A stretch of DNA of 64,000 bases from Nonomuraea sp. NBC_00507 (lineage in GTDB: Bacteria; Actinomycetota; Actinomycetes; Streptosporangiales; Streptosporangiaceae): contig NZ_CP107853.1 in the NCBI RefSeq assembly GCF_036013525.1, forward strand, positions 9,858,001 to 9,922,000, in the 5' to 3' direction. The notes under the pieces were generated by a model. The model was given only the letters and a program-made list of their open reading frames with translations. It searched no databases and was not told the DNA's origin. Position 1 is the stretch's first letter. Every line of letters begins with the position of its first letter. The position numbers and the translations under genes are program-made. Below, piece after piece: positions 15,254 to 22,922 of this stretch.

Positions 15254-16546
15254 ATGGACCACGCCGTCGTCATCGGCGCGAGCATGTCGGGGCTGCTGGC
15301 CGCGGCCGCCCTGCACCGGCTGTTCGGCCGGGTCACGGTGCTCGACCGCGACACGCTGCCCACGGTGGACGCCCACCGCAGGGGCGTCGCGCAGAGCCGC
15401 CACGCGCACGGCCTGCTCGCCAAGGGCCGCGAGGTCATCGACGAGTTACTGCCCGGCCTGTCGGCCGAGCTCGTGGCGCAAGGAGCGATCAGGGGAGACC
15501 TGCAGCGGGACGCCAGGCACATCCACGGCGGGCACCGGCTCGCCCGCGGTGACAGCGGCCTGTCCGGGCTGCTGGCCAGCCGCCCGCTGCTGGAAGGCCA
15601 GATACGACGCCGGGTGAGCGCGCTGCCCGGCGTGCGGGTGCTGGCGGACCGGATCGCCACCGGCCTGCTGGCACAGGACGGCCGCGTCACGGGGGTGCGG
15701 CCGGCCGACGGCGCGCCGATCCCGGCGGACCTCGTGGTCGACGCGGGCGGCCGGGGCTCGCGCACGCCGTTCTGGCTGGGCGAGCTGGGCTATGAGCCGC
15801 CCCGGGAGGAGCGGGTGGTGATCGACGTGCGGTACGGCACCCGCGAGTTCCGCCGCCGGCCCGGCGACCTCGACGGGGACCTGGTCGTCATCATCGCCCC
15901 CACGCCGGAGCACCCGCGCGGCGGGGTGGCGCTGGCGCTGGAGGACGAGCGCTGGATCGTCACCATGGCGGGGTACGGCGAGGGTCCGGGCCTCGGGCTG
16001 ACCGAGTTCGCCGACTACGCCGCCACGTTGCCGGCCCTCGATCTGCACCACCTCATCAGGAACGCCGAGCCCGTCGGAGAGCCCCGCTCGTACCGGAACC
16101 CGGCCGGCGTCCGGCGCCGCTACGAGCGCTTGAGCCGTTTCCCCGAAGGGCTGCTGGTGATCGGGGACGCGGTGTGCGCGTTCAACCCGCTCTACGGCCA
16201 GGGCATGACGGTCGCCGCGCTGGAGGCGAAGGTGCTGCTCGAGGCGGAGCTGCGGCCGCAGGCGTTCTTCCGGCGGATCGCCAAGATCGTGGACGCGCCG
16301 TGGGACATCACGGTCGGCGGTGACCTGAAGATGCCCGGCGTCGAGGGCGACCTGACGCCGAGGATGCGCATGGTGAGCGCGTACCTGGAGCGTTTCCACG
16401 CCGCCGCCGCGCACGACCCCGAGCTGGTGCTGCGCTTCCTGCGGGTGACCAACCTCTACGACCCGCCGCCGTCGCTGATGAGCCCGGCCGCGCTGCTCAA
16501 GGTGCTCCGCGGCGGCGCATCGCGAGCAGTGCCGGTGCCCGCGTAA
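15254..16546 (+). CDS. FAD-dependent monooxygenase/oxidoreductase (PHBH-like)
   Basis: The 430-residue flavoprotein has the FAD-binding GxGxxG variant VVIGASMSGLLAAAALHRLFGRVTVLDRD at the N-terminus. The middle DxVxDAxGRGSR motif reads DLVVDAGGRGSRTPFWLGELGY, and the second FAD motif is GLLVIGDAVCAFNPLYGQGMTVAALEA. It resembles the large FAD-monooxygenase-like family of actinomycetes whose substrates are mostly unknown. The ATG follows GGGGGAGACGAAA. It stands alone between a terminator and an unrelated gene. Confidence 0.85.
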   Translation: MDHAVVIGASMSGLLAAAALHRLFGRVTVLDRDTLPTVDAHRRGVAQSRHAHGLLAKGREVIDELLPGLSAELVAQGAIRGDLQRDARHIHGGHRLARGDSGLSGLLASRPLLEGQIRRRVSALPGVRVLADRIATGLLAQDGRVTGVRPADGAPIPADLVVDAGGRGSRTPFWLGELGYEPPREERVVIDVRYGTREFRRRPGDLDGDLVVIIAPTPEHPRGGVALALEDERWIVTMAGYGEGPGLGLTEFADYAATLPALDLHHLIRNAEPVGEPRSYRNPAGVRRRYERLSRFPEGLLVIGDAVCAFNPLYGQGMTVAALEAKVLLEAELRPQAFFRRIAKIVDAPWDITVGGDLKMPGVEGDLTPRMRMVSAYLERFHAAAAHDPELVLRFLRVTNLYDPPPSLMSPAALLKVLRGGASRAVPVPA

Positions 16547-16584
16547 CCGCGCACGGCCTGACCTGCTGCCTGGGGGCGTGAACT

Positions 16585-16600
16585 CACGAGGGGACTCGTG
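16585..16600 (+). promoter_or_regulatory. Hairpin covering the ribosome site and GTG start of the next gene
   Basis: CACGAG-GGGA-CTCGTG folds into a 6-bp perfect stem. The left arm and loop include the Shine-Dalgarno GAGGGGA, and the right arm ends with the GTG start codon. In mRNA this would hide both, so translation may need unfolding. Confidence 0.35.
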
Positions 16601-17545
16601 GCGATACAGGGCGTGCGGACATGGGTGAGCTGGATTGCGGTGGTCCCCTTCGCCTTGTGGGCGGCGGTGCGGTTGAGCGGGTTGGAGCCGGACTGGCCGT
16701 GGGTGCCGGTGGTGGCGTACACGCCGTACGCGACCGTGGCGGCGGTGGCGGGCGGGCTGCTGGCCTGGGCGCTGCGGCGGCGGGCGGCGGGCACTGTCGC
16801 GCTCGTGGCGGTGCTGGGGCTGGTGCCCGCTGTGCTGCCCCGGGCGTTGTCCGACGGCAATCCGGACGCGAAGGGGCCGGTGCTGCGGGTGCTGGCGGCC
16901 AATCTGCTGGTGGGCCAGGCCGACACGGCTGAGCTGATGGAGCTGGTCGGCCGGCTGCGACCGGACGTGCTGGCCTTGCAGGAGTTCACCCCGGCCGCCA
17001 TGGAGCGGCTGGACGAGGCGGGGGTGCGCAAGGTGCTCCCGCACGCCGTCACGCACCCCCTGCCGGGCGTCGGCGGGTCGGCCGTGTACGCCCGTCACCC
17101 GCTCGAAGCCGGAAAGCTGATCATGGAGGGTGGGTTTGGGCAGGCCAGGGCCTGGCTGAAGCATCCCGGCGGAAAGCGGATCGAGATCGTGTCCGTGCAC
17201 CCGTGCGCGCCCAAACGGCACAGGCGGCAGCCGTGCTGGCAGGCGGGCCTCGACGCGCTGCCCCGCGGGGGCGACGTGCTGCGGGTGCTGGCGGGCGACT
17301 TCAACGCCACGCTCGACCACCTGCCGATGCGCGAGCTGCTGGCGGCGGGCTATCGGGACGCGGCCGACGTCATGGGGAAGGGCTTCGTGGCGACGTGGCC
17401 GCAGAACGGCCCGCTGGTCCAGTCACCGGGGGTGACGATCGACCATGTGCTGGCCGACTCCCGGATGGCGGTGCGCGCGTTCGAGGTGCTGTCGCTGCGG
17501 CGCACCGACCACCGGCCGGTGTTCGCCGAGCTCAGGCTGCCGTGA
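16598..17545 (+). CDS. Membrane-anchored endonuclease/exonuclease/phosphatase family protein
   Basis: The 315-residue protein begins with three hydrophobic helices (about residues 9-26, 34-54 and 62-82), followed by an extracellular EEP (DNase I-like) domain. LRVLAANLLVGQAD, RPDVLALQEFTP (metal-binding Glu), GDFNATLDHLPMR and the terminal TDHRPVFAEL (catalytic His) are the classical motifs. Such proteins cleave phosphodiesters in nucleic acids or lipids on the outer face of the membrane. Translation starts at GTG within a hairpin. Confidence 0.88.
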   Translation: MAIQGVRTWVSWIAVVPFALWAAVRLSGLEPDWPWVPVVAYTPYATVAAVAGGLLAWALRRRAAGTVALVAVLGLVPAVLPRALSDGNPDAKGPVLRVLAANLLVGQADTAELMELVGRLRPDVLALQEFTPAAMERLDEAGVRKVLPHAVTHPLPGVGGSAVYARHPLEAGKLIMEGGFGQARAWLKHPGGKRIEIVSVHPCAPKRHRRQPCWQAGLDALPRGGDVLRVLAGDFNATLDHLPMRELLAAGYRDAADVMGKGFVATWPQNGPLVQSPGVTIDHVLADSRMAVRAFEVLSLRRTDHRPVFAELRLP

Positions 17546-17625
17546 TCGCGCGGTCGTGCGGGGCGGCCGAAGGCGCCGAGGGCGTACCGGAAGATGGCGG
17601 GTGCCGTGACTCATAGACTTGAGCC

Positions 17626-17946
17626 GTGGAACAGCCCAAGTTCGAGATTCAGATGCTGCACGACCGGGTCATGATCAAGCTGGAGCAGGAGGCGGAGGAG
17701 CGGCGCAGCGGCTCCGGCATCGTCATTCCGGCGACGGTCAAGCTGGCCAACCGGCTGGCCTGGGGCGAGGTGTGCGGCGTGGGCACGAACGTGCGCTCGG
17801 TCAAGGTGGGCGACAAGGTGCTGTTCAACCCGGAGGAGCAGTTCGAGGTGGAAGTGCACGCGCAGGTCTACCTGGTGATGCGGGAGCGCGACCTGCACGC
17901 CGTGGCCACGCAGGAGACCGACCACGGGACCGGGCTCTACCTATGA
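17626..17946 (+). CDS. GroES-like co-chaperonin family protein
   Basis: The 106-residue protein shows the Cpn10 pattern: LHDRVMIKLEQEAEERRSGSGIVIPATVKLANRLAWGEVCGVG, then RSVKVGDKVLFNPEEQFEVEV and a final LVMRERDLHAV. The mobile-loop region (RSGSGIVIP) is present. It lacks a groEL neighbour, and its residues after position 95 are unlike the standard housekeeping GroES. It is probably a divergent paralogue of GroES widespread in actinomycetes. GTG start. Confidence 0.85.
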   Translation: MEQPKFEIQMLHDRVMIKLEQEAEERRSGSGIVIPATVKLANRLAWGEVCGVGTNVRSVKVGDKVLFNPEEQFEVEVHAQVYLVMRERDLHAVATQETDHGTGLYL

Positions 17947-18876
17947 CCCGCGGGTGAATGACACCCACAACTCCGCGGCCCATGTCTTGGCGGGGACATT
18001 CGCGAGTACGCGCGTCACCTTTCCGCGCAGGTCCACGACCGACAGCCGGTAGGCGCCCCGGTGCGGCATGACCGCGATGACGTGGCTCTCGTCCCACCAG
18101 CCGAACACGGCCTCGGGCCGTACGTCGACCCGCTGGGCGATCTTGCCGGCGATGGGGTCGACCAGGCAGAGCTGCTCCTTGAAGCGCGACGGGCACCAGG
18201 TGGTCAGGCGTTTGCCGGACGGCGAGAACGAGTCCTCAGGACCGGTCGGCAGGCCGACGCCGGCCAGCGTGCGCATGACGGCGCCGTCGGACGGCCGATA
18301 GAGGCGCAGGCCCGTGCCGTGCCGGGAGACGAGGTTGCCGTCGGGGCTCCACCAGAAGCCCGCGCTCGCGCTCAGGCCGTTGATCCGTACCGTGCGGGCG
18401 GTCTTCGCCGTCACGTCGACGACCGTGAAGCCGACCACCCGCCACCTGCCGCCCACCTTCTGCTCGACGGTGAGCGCGACCTTCTTGCCGTCGCGGGACC
18501 AGGAGGCGTAGGAGGCGGTCAGCGGCTTCTTGACCGTGCGGATCCTGGTGGACGCGCCGGTGGTGCGGTCGGTGACGACGAGGGCGTCGTAGCCGGAGCG
18601 GTACGTGGCCGGCACGCCTGCCGCCAGCCGGCCGCCGGGCGCGACGGACACCTCGGTGAGACTCTTCTCCCAGGCGAAGGCGGATCCACTCGCGGAGCGC
18701 AGGTAGGTGCGCTTGGTGCCGAGACCGTACGCGGCGAGCCGAACGGGATCGCCGGTGTCTTCGCGATATTTCATGCCGCCCGTACCTGGTAACGCGAGAT
18801 CCACCGGGGCGGCGGATACGGTCAGGGACAGCGCGAGGGCGATAGTGGCGATCACGCCCGCAGAATAGGCAGCCAT
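17941..18876 (-). CDS. Exported TolB-like beta-propeller protein
   Basis: The 311-residue protein starts with a signal-like hydrophobic segment (SAGVIATIALALSLTVSAAPV) and then repeats WD40/TolB-type strands: TASYASWSRDGKKVALTVEQ, SAGFWWSPDGNLVSRHG and GPEDSFSPSGKRLTTW. The SxDGKxxA/SPDG blades are typical of extracellular propellers. No enzymatic motif is visible. Its 3' end overlaps the convergent GroES-like gene by 6 bases. Confidence 0.7.
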   Translation of the reverse strand: MAAYSAGVIATIALALSLTVSAAPVDLALPGTGGMKYREDTGDPVRLAAYGLGTKRTYLRSASGSAFAWEKSLTEVSVAPGGRLAAGVPATYRSGYDALVVTDRTTGASTRIRTVKKPLTASYASWSRDGKKVALTVEQKVGGRWRVVGFTVVDVTAKTARTVRINGLSASAGFWWSPDGNLVSRHGTGLRLYRPSDGAVMRTLAGVGLPTGPEDSFSPSGKRLTTWCPSRFKEQLCLVDPIAGKIAQRVDVRPEAVFGWWDESHVIAVMPHRGAYRLSVVDLRGKVTRVLANVPAKTWAAELWVSFTRGS

Positions 18877-18909
18877 CCGCCCGATTCCGGGCGGCCATAA
18901 CCACCGGGT

Positions 18910-19365
18910 CTAGATGTAGCGCTGCGCGAACTCGAGGACGTCGAAGCCCAGCGTGAGCAGACCGAAGTAGACGATCACGGCGGCCGCGGCCAGCGTGACG
19001 ACGAGCACGATGATGCGGACCGTCCAGCCCTGTCTCTTGTACCACTCCGTCCAGGCGTGCAGCGTGGCCTTGCCGAACTCCAGCAGCTTGTGCGCCCAGT
19101 GGAACTCGGTGGCCAGCACCGCCAGGCCGGCGAACACCACGAGCCAGCCGGGGCCGGGGAACGGCACCATGATGAGACCGCCCACCACCATGACGGCCCC
19201 GATCACGCCGATCACGATCTTCAGCGTGAGCGCGCCCGTACGGGTCGCTCTGATGCCGTCGAGCCAGCCCTGGATGCCGTGGCGGCGTCCGGGCATGCTG
19301 GAGTCCTCGGCGGCTTTCCCCTTGATGACGTCGGCGTCGCCGGTGTCGGAGTTCTGAATCGGCAC
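18910..19365 (-). CDS. TIGR02611 family membrane protein (PGPGW protein)
   Basis: The 151-residue protein has the hallmark VPFPGPGWLVVFAGLAVLATEFHWAHKLL, the PGPGW signature of TIGR02611. It is flanked by one hydrophobic segment before it (LKIVIGVIGAVMVVGGLIMV) and another near the C-terminus (IIVLVVTLAAAAVIVYFGLL). The function is unknown in the whole family. It lies 33 bases upstream of the propeller gene on the same strand, so they may be co-transcribed. Confidence 0.88.
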   Translation of the reverse strand: MPIQNSDTGDADVIKGKAAEDSSMPGRRHGIQGWLDGIRATRTGALTLKIVIGVIGAVMVVGGLIMVPFPGPGWLVVFAGLAVLATEFHWAHKLLEFGKATLHAWTEWYKRQGWTVRIIVLVVTLAAAAVIVYFGLLTLGFDVLEFAQRYI

Positions 19366-19516
19366 AATGCCCCCCGGCAGTCGGTGTGCCCCCTAGGATA
19401 CGGCCCCGTCCATGTCATCAACTTGCAGATGACTAGCAAATCACCAAACTTCGCGTAACGTAAAATTTCCGGCCCCGGACCGGCCTGAGCTGCCACTATT
19501 CGGCAAATATCGGTTA

Positions 19517-20434
19517 ATGTCTGTTATGCCCGAGGTCTTGCTTCGTACCGTCACCGGTCCCGTACGCGCGGACGCCGTCAACGGCGCCGTCCTCCCCCAC
19601 GAGCATCTGCGCACCGACATGCGCTGGGGGGTAGGCGTCGACTCCGACCCGTACCGCTGGCTCGACGAGGAGGCGGCCGTCGCCGGCGAGTTCCGCGAGC
19701 TGCGCAAGTCCGGCGACCTGAGCCTGGTGGTGGATCTGACCAGCCTGGGCATGGGTCGCGACGCGGCCACGCTGGCCCGCGTCGCGGCGAGCAGCCGGGT
19801 GCCGGTGATCGCCTCGACGGGCCTGTTCGCCGAGCCGTTCACGGACGTGCGGGACGAGGACGTCGACGAGCTCACCAGACAGCTGATGTACGAGATCTCC
19901 AGCGGCCTGGACGGCACGGGCGTGTTCCCCGGCGTGATCGGCGAGGTCGGTTGCTGGGGTCCCGAGCCCACGCCGCGCGAGGAACGCTGCCTGATCGCCG
20001 CCGCTCGCGCCGCGCTCCAGTCCCGCCTGCCCGTCGCCACGCACGGCATGAACGCCCTGGCCCTGCTGGAGATCCTGCTCGGCCAGAACCTGCACGGCTC
20101 CCGGATCGCCATCGGCTACACGGGCAATGACCTGGGCGCCGCACGCAAGATCGCCGAAGAGGGCGCGTACGTGAGCCTGGGCGTCGTCAGCCTCGGCGCC
20201 GACGAGGCCGCCAGGATCGCCCTCGCCCTCATCGAGGACGGCCACGCCGAACGCCTCCTGATCAGCACCGGCCTCAGCCGGGTCGCGCACCTGCGCGCCT
20301 ATGGCGGGCCCGGGTACGCCCACCTGTTCCATGAGCTGCTCCCCCGCCTGCGCGAGGCGGGCACCGGTGAGGACACGATCCACCTGCTCACCCGCGACAA
20401 CCCGCTGCGGTGGCTGACCTCGGGCTCGGCTTGA
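19517..20434 (+). CDS. Phosphotriesterase-family metal-dependent hydrolase
   Basis: The 305-residue amidohydrolase-fold protein has the first metal ligands in NGAVLPHEHLRTDMRW (HxH). SLVVDLTSLGMGRD, VPVIASTGLF, VFPGVIGEVGCWGPEP, RLPVATHGMNALALLEI and LISTGLSRVAHLRAYGG follow, with a terminal LLTRDNPLRWLT. This is the order of the PTE/PTE-related (PF02126) family, which in many bacteria are lactonases. The usual bridging Lys is not obvious, which may be why Glu in IGEVGC is retained as in PLL-type enzymes. ATG at 19526 is an alternative start. Confidence 0.85.
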   Translation: MSVMPEVLLRTVTGPVRADAVNGAVLPHEHLRTDMRWGVGVDSDPYRWLDEEAAVAGEFRELRKSGDLSLVVDLTSLGMGRDAATLARVAASSRVPVIASTGLFAEPFTDVRDEDVDELTRQLMYEISSGLDGTGVFPGVIGEVGCWGPEPTPREERCLIAAARAALQSRLPVATHGMNALALLEILLGQNLHGSRIAIGYTGNDLGAARKIAEEGAYVSLGVVSLGADEAARIALALIEDGHAERLLISTGLSRVAHLRAYGGPGYAHLFHELLPRLREAGTGEDTIHLLTRDNPLRWLTSGSA

Positions 20435-20453
20435 CCTCAACGGCGCTTGAGGT
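20434..20453 (+). promoter_or_regulatory. SoxR/MerR-type operator upstream of the PPOX oxidoreductase
   Basis: ACCTCAACGGCGCTTGAGGT is the second SoxR-like palindrome in the window. It is overlapped by TTGACC (20431-20436) as a -35 element and lies 14 bases before the ATG of the F420/PPOX gene. It shares 17 of 20 positions with the box at 2936-2955. Confidence 0.7.
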
Positions 20454-20467
20454 TGCACGCTGACCGT

Positions 20468-20857
20468 ATGACCTTCACGCCAGAAGAACTGGACTACCTG
20501 ACCACGCAGCGGCTCGGCCGTTTGGCGACCATCTCCCCCGACGGGCAGGTCCAGAACAGCCCCACCGGCTTCTTCGTCGACGCCGGCGCGGGCACGATCG
20601 ACATCGGCGGGCACAACCTGGGCGAGTCCAAGAAGTTCAAGAACATCCAGGCGGGCAGCACGGTGGCGTTCGTGGTGGACGACCTCTCCTCGGTGCATCC
20701 GTGGACGGTGCGCGGAGTCGAGATCCGGGGCACGGCGGAGGCGCTGACGGGGCAGGAGCCGCCGTTCCACGGCTTTTCCGGAGAGCTCATCAGGATCAAG
20801 CCCAACAAGATCATCTCTTGGGGTCTGGGCGGTCCGGCATCGAACCGGAGAGTGTGA
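20468..20857 (+). CDS. PPOX-class F420-dependent oxidoreductase
   Basis: The 129-residue split-barrel flavin/F420 protein reads LTTQRLGRLATISPDGQVQNSPTGFFVD, then GESKKFKNIQAGSTVAFVVDD and VRGVEIRGTAEAL, ending in IRIKPNKIISWGL. These are the motifs of PPOX-class F420-dependent enzymes with an annotated N-terminal TIGR motif. Such proteins reduce quinones, biliverdin or other aromatics in actinobacteria. The ATG at 20468 is closest to the SoxR-type promoter. Confidence 0.9.
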   Translation: MTFTPEELDYLTTQRLGRLATISPDGQVQNSPTGFFVDAGAGTIDIGGHNLGESKKFKNIQAGSTVAFVVDDLSSVHPWTVRGVEIRGTAEALTGQEPPFHGFSGELIRIKPNKIISWGLGGPASNRRV

Positions 20858-20903
20858 AACTCGCTAGGATCAGGGCTACGACGAGCCTTGGCCGGGTGGG
20901 GGG

Positions 20904-21932
20904 ATGGAGACGCAGCACACGCCTAGGGGCGGCCGCCTGCGCAGGCCGCTCGCGGCTCTGTCACGCCTGACCCGCCTGGGCGACATTCCGGTCGTGGTCA
21001 TGCTCGCGTGGGCGGGCTGGCTGGCCGTCCCATGGTCGTTCAGCGGCCTCGCCCAGGCCCGCGCGGCCGCTGCAGCGGCCGCGGACACCGAGCCGCCCCA
21101 ACTGCACGCCACAGCGCCGGCAGCACCCGGGGCGGCTCCCGCCGCGATCGGGCAGCGGAGTGTGACAGGGCTCTCCATCGCTGCTCCGAAGGCGGTGCGC
21201 CCTCCGGCTCGCGACCACACCGCCGTGGGCCGGGCGCTGGACACGTATGCGCCGGCCTCCTCCGCTCGTCAACCGTCCGGCCTGGATGGGGCGGCGCCGT
21301 TCACCGCCGGCCGGTCGCCGGTCCAGACGGATGCCGTGGCCCCGGTCGAGACGGATGCCGTGGTCTTGGAGCGGGCCAGGATCGCCGGTGAGGTGCACGA
21401 CGCCGCGGGGCACGGGCTGGCGGCCATCGCGATGCAGGCCGGGCTCGCGCTCGTCACCCTCGACGACGATCCCGAGCAGGCGCGGGCCTCGCTGCAGGCC
21501 ATCAGGGAGACCAGCATGACGGCCCTCGCCGGGTTACGGGCCGCGCTCGACGGCATCGACCCGCCTGAAGGCGACCTGACGAGCCTGATCGACGGGGTGC
21601 GGGCCGCGGGCCTGCCGGTGGACGTCGAGCCCGCAGGCCCCGCCGTGCCCGCGTCTCTGCAAGGGACCGTCTACCGGGTGGTGCGCGAGTCCCTCACCAA
21701 CGTGCTGCGCCACGCGGGCCCGACCAGGGCGCTGGTGCGGGTGGCGAACGACCCGTGCGAGTTCGTGCTCGAGGTGGCCGACCGTGGCGTCGGCTGGACA
21801 GGCGCGGCCGAGGGACGAGGGCTCTCGGGGATGCGGGCCCGGGTCGCCGAGGCAGGCGGTCACTTCACCGCCGGGCCGCGTGAGGGCGGCGGCTTCCAGG
21901 TGATCGCCCGGTTCCCGCAGGTCTCGGCATGA
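20904..21932 (+). CDS. Two-component sensor histidine kinase (NarL partner type)
   Basis: The 342-residue kinase has a hydrophobic segment near residues 31-50 and an Ala/Pro-rich low-complexity stretch to about residue 150. HisKA_3 (ERARIAGEVHDAAGHGLAAIAMQAGLAL, phospho-His in EVHDAAGHG) and HATPase (VYRVVRESLTNVLRHAG, LEVADRGVGW, GRGLSGMRARVAEAGG) domains follow. It lies directly upstream of a NarL-type response regulator on the same strand. The long spacer between membrane and kinase is unusual and contains no known sensor. Confidence 0.88.
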   Translation: METQHTPRGGRLRRPLAALSRLTRLGDIPVVVMLAWAGWLAVPWSFSGLAQARAAAAAAADTEPPQLHATAPAAPGAAPAAIGQRSVTGLSIAAPKAVRPPARDHTAVGRALDTYAPASSARQPSGLDGAAPFTAGRSPVQTDAVAPVETDAVVLERARIAGEVHDAAGHGLAAIAMQAGLALVTLDDDPEQARASLQAIRETSMTALAGLRAALDGIDPPEGDLTSLIDGVRAAGLPVDVEPAGPAVPASLQGTVYRVVRESLTNVLRHAGPTRALVRVANDPCEFVLEVADRGVGWTGAAEGRGLSGMRARVAEAGGHFTAGPREGGGFQVIARFPQVSA

Positions 21933-21973
21933 CCGCACACCCCCGCCGGCCTGCCGGAGCATGGGTTGAGCAG

Positions 21974-22071
21974 GAGCCGACCGCCGGACGGTGGAGCCTG
22001 GCCGCCCGAGCACACGAGCCGACCGCAGGACGGTGGAGCCTGGCCGCCCGAGCACACGAGCCGACCGCAGG
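21974..22071 (+). repeat. Tandem 42-bp repeat between kinase and regulator genes
   Basis: A 42-bp unit starts GAGCCGACCG and ends GCCCGAGCACAC. It occurs at 21974-22015 and 22016-22057 and in part from 22058, with two or three differences between copies. If read in the frame of the following gene it would give a 14-residue repeat (SRPxxGGAWPPEHT). Confidence 0.85.
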
Positions 22072-22175
22072 CAGGCACGGCCTCGCCAAGGAAGCCGCTG
22101 AAGGACGCCGGTCGGGTGGAGCGCGGGGTCTCCGGGTCGAGGAGCGCGGACGGCGGGACAAGGGAAGCCGGCCCC

Positions 22176-22910
22176 ATGGGTGAGGCGGTCACCGGTTCGG
22201 ACGGGGCGGGCTCCGCCGTCGGCGGCGCGGCGGCGTCGTTCGGCGGTGACGGCCACCGGCCCCTTCGGGTGGCCATTGCCGACGATCAGGCGGTCGTGCG
22301 GATGGGGCTGCGGGCGCTGCTGGATCGGGAGCCCGGCATGGAGTGCGTCGGCGAGGCGGCCGACGGGGCGGCGGCGCTGGCGCTGATGCGGCGGGCCCGC
22401 CCCGACGTGCTCCTGCTCGACATCCGCATGCCCGGCATGGACGGCCTGGCCACCCTGCGGGCGATCGCCGCGGACCCGGAGCTGCGGGGCTCGCGGATCG
22501 TGGTGGTGACCACGTTCGCCGTCGACGAGTACGTCTTCGCCGCCCTCCAGGCCGGAGCCAGCGGCTTCGTGCTCAAGGACAGCGCCCCCGACGAGCTGGC
22601 CAACGCGGTCCGCGTGGTCGCCGCCGGAGAGGCGCTGCTGTCACCGGCGATCACCAGGAAGGTGATCGGCCTGTTCGGCCGGCACGGCACGGAGCCGGTC
22701 GAGGGCATCGAGACGCTCACGCCCCGGGAGCGGGAGTTGGTGGCGTGGGTGGCCACCGGCAGGTCGAACGAGGAGATCGCCAAGGAGCTGGTGATCAGCC
22801 CCGACACCGTGCGGACCCACGTCAGCCGCGCCATGGTGAAGCTGCGCGCCAGGGACCGGGCGCAGCTCGTGGTGTTCGCCATGCGGGCCGGCCTCACCGG
22901 CCCTCCCTGA
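22176..22910 (+). CDS. NarL/LuxR-family response regulator
   Basis: The 244-residue regulator has a receiver domain (RVAIADDQAVVRMGLRALL, phospho-Asp in VLLLDIRMPG, Lys in GFVLKDSAP) and a LuxR helix-turn-helix (LTPRERELVAWVATGRSNEEIAKELVISPDTVRTHVSRAMVKL). The ATG at 22176 leaves a 28-residue Gly/Ala-rich leader; the frame is open back to a TTG at 21966 through the 42-bp repeats. It is partner to the upstream kinase; the target is unknown. Confidence 0.9.
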   Translation: MGEAVTGSDGAGSAVGGAAASFGGDGHRPLRVAIADDQAVVRMGLRALLDREPGMECVGEAADGAAALALMRRARPDVLLLDIRMPGMDGLATLRAIAADPELRGSRIVVVTTFAVDEYVFAALQAGASGFVLKDSAPDELANAVRVVAAGEALLSPAITRKVIGLFGRHGTEPVEGIETLTPRERELVAWVATGRSNEEIAKELVISPDTVRTHVSRAMVKLRARDRAQLVVFAMRAGLTGPP

Positions 22911-22922
22911 CCGGCCGGCTGC

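Noticed and set aside
21974..22071. The 42-bp repeats were considered as a CRISPR array.
   Set aside because: The units are directly adjacent with no spacers, there are only two full copies, and no cas genes are nearby.
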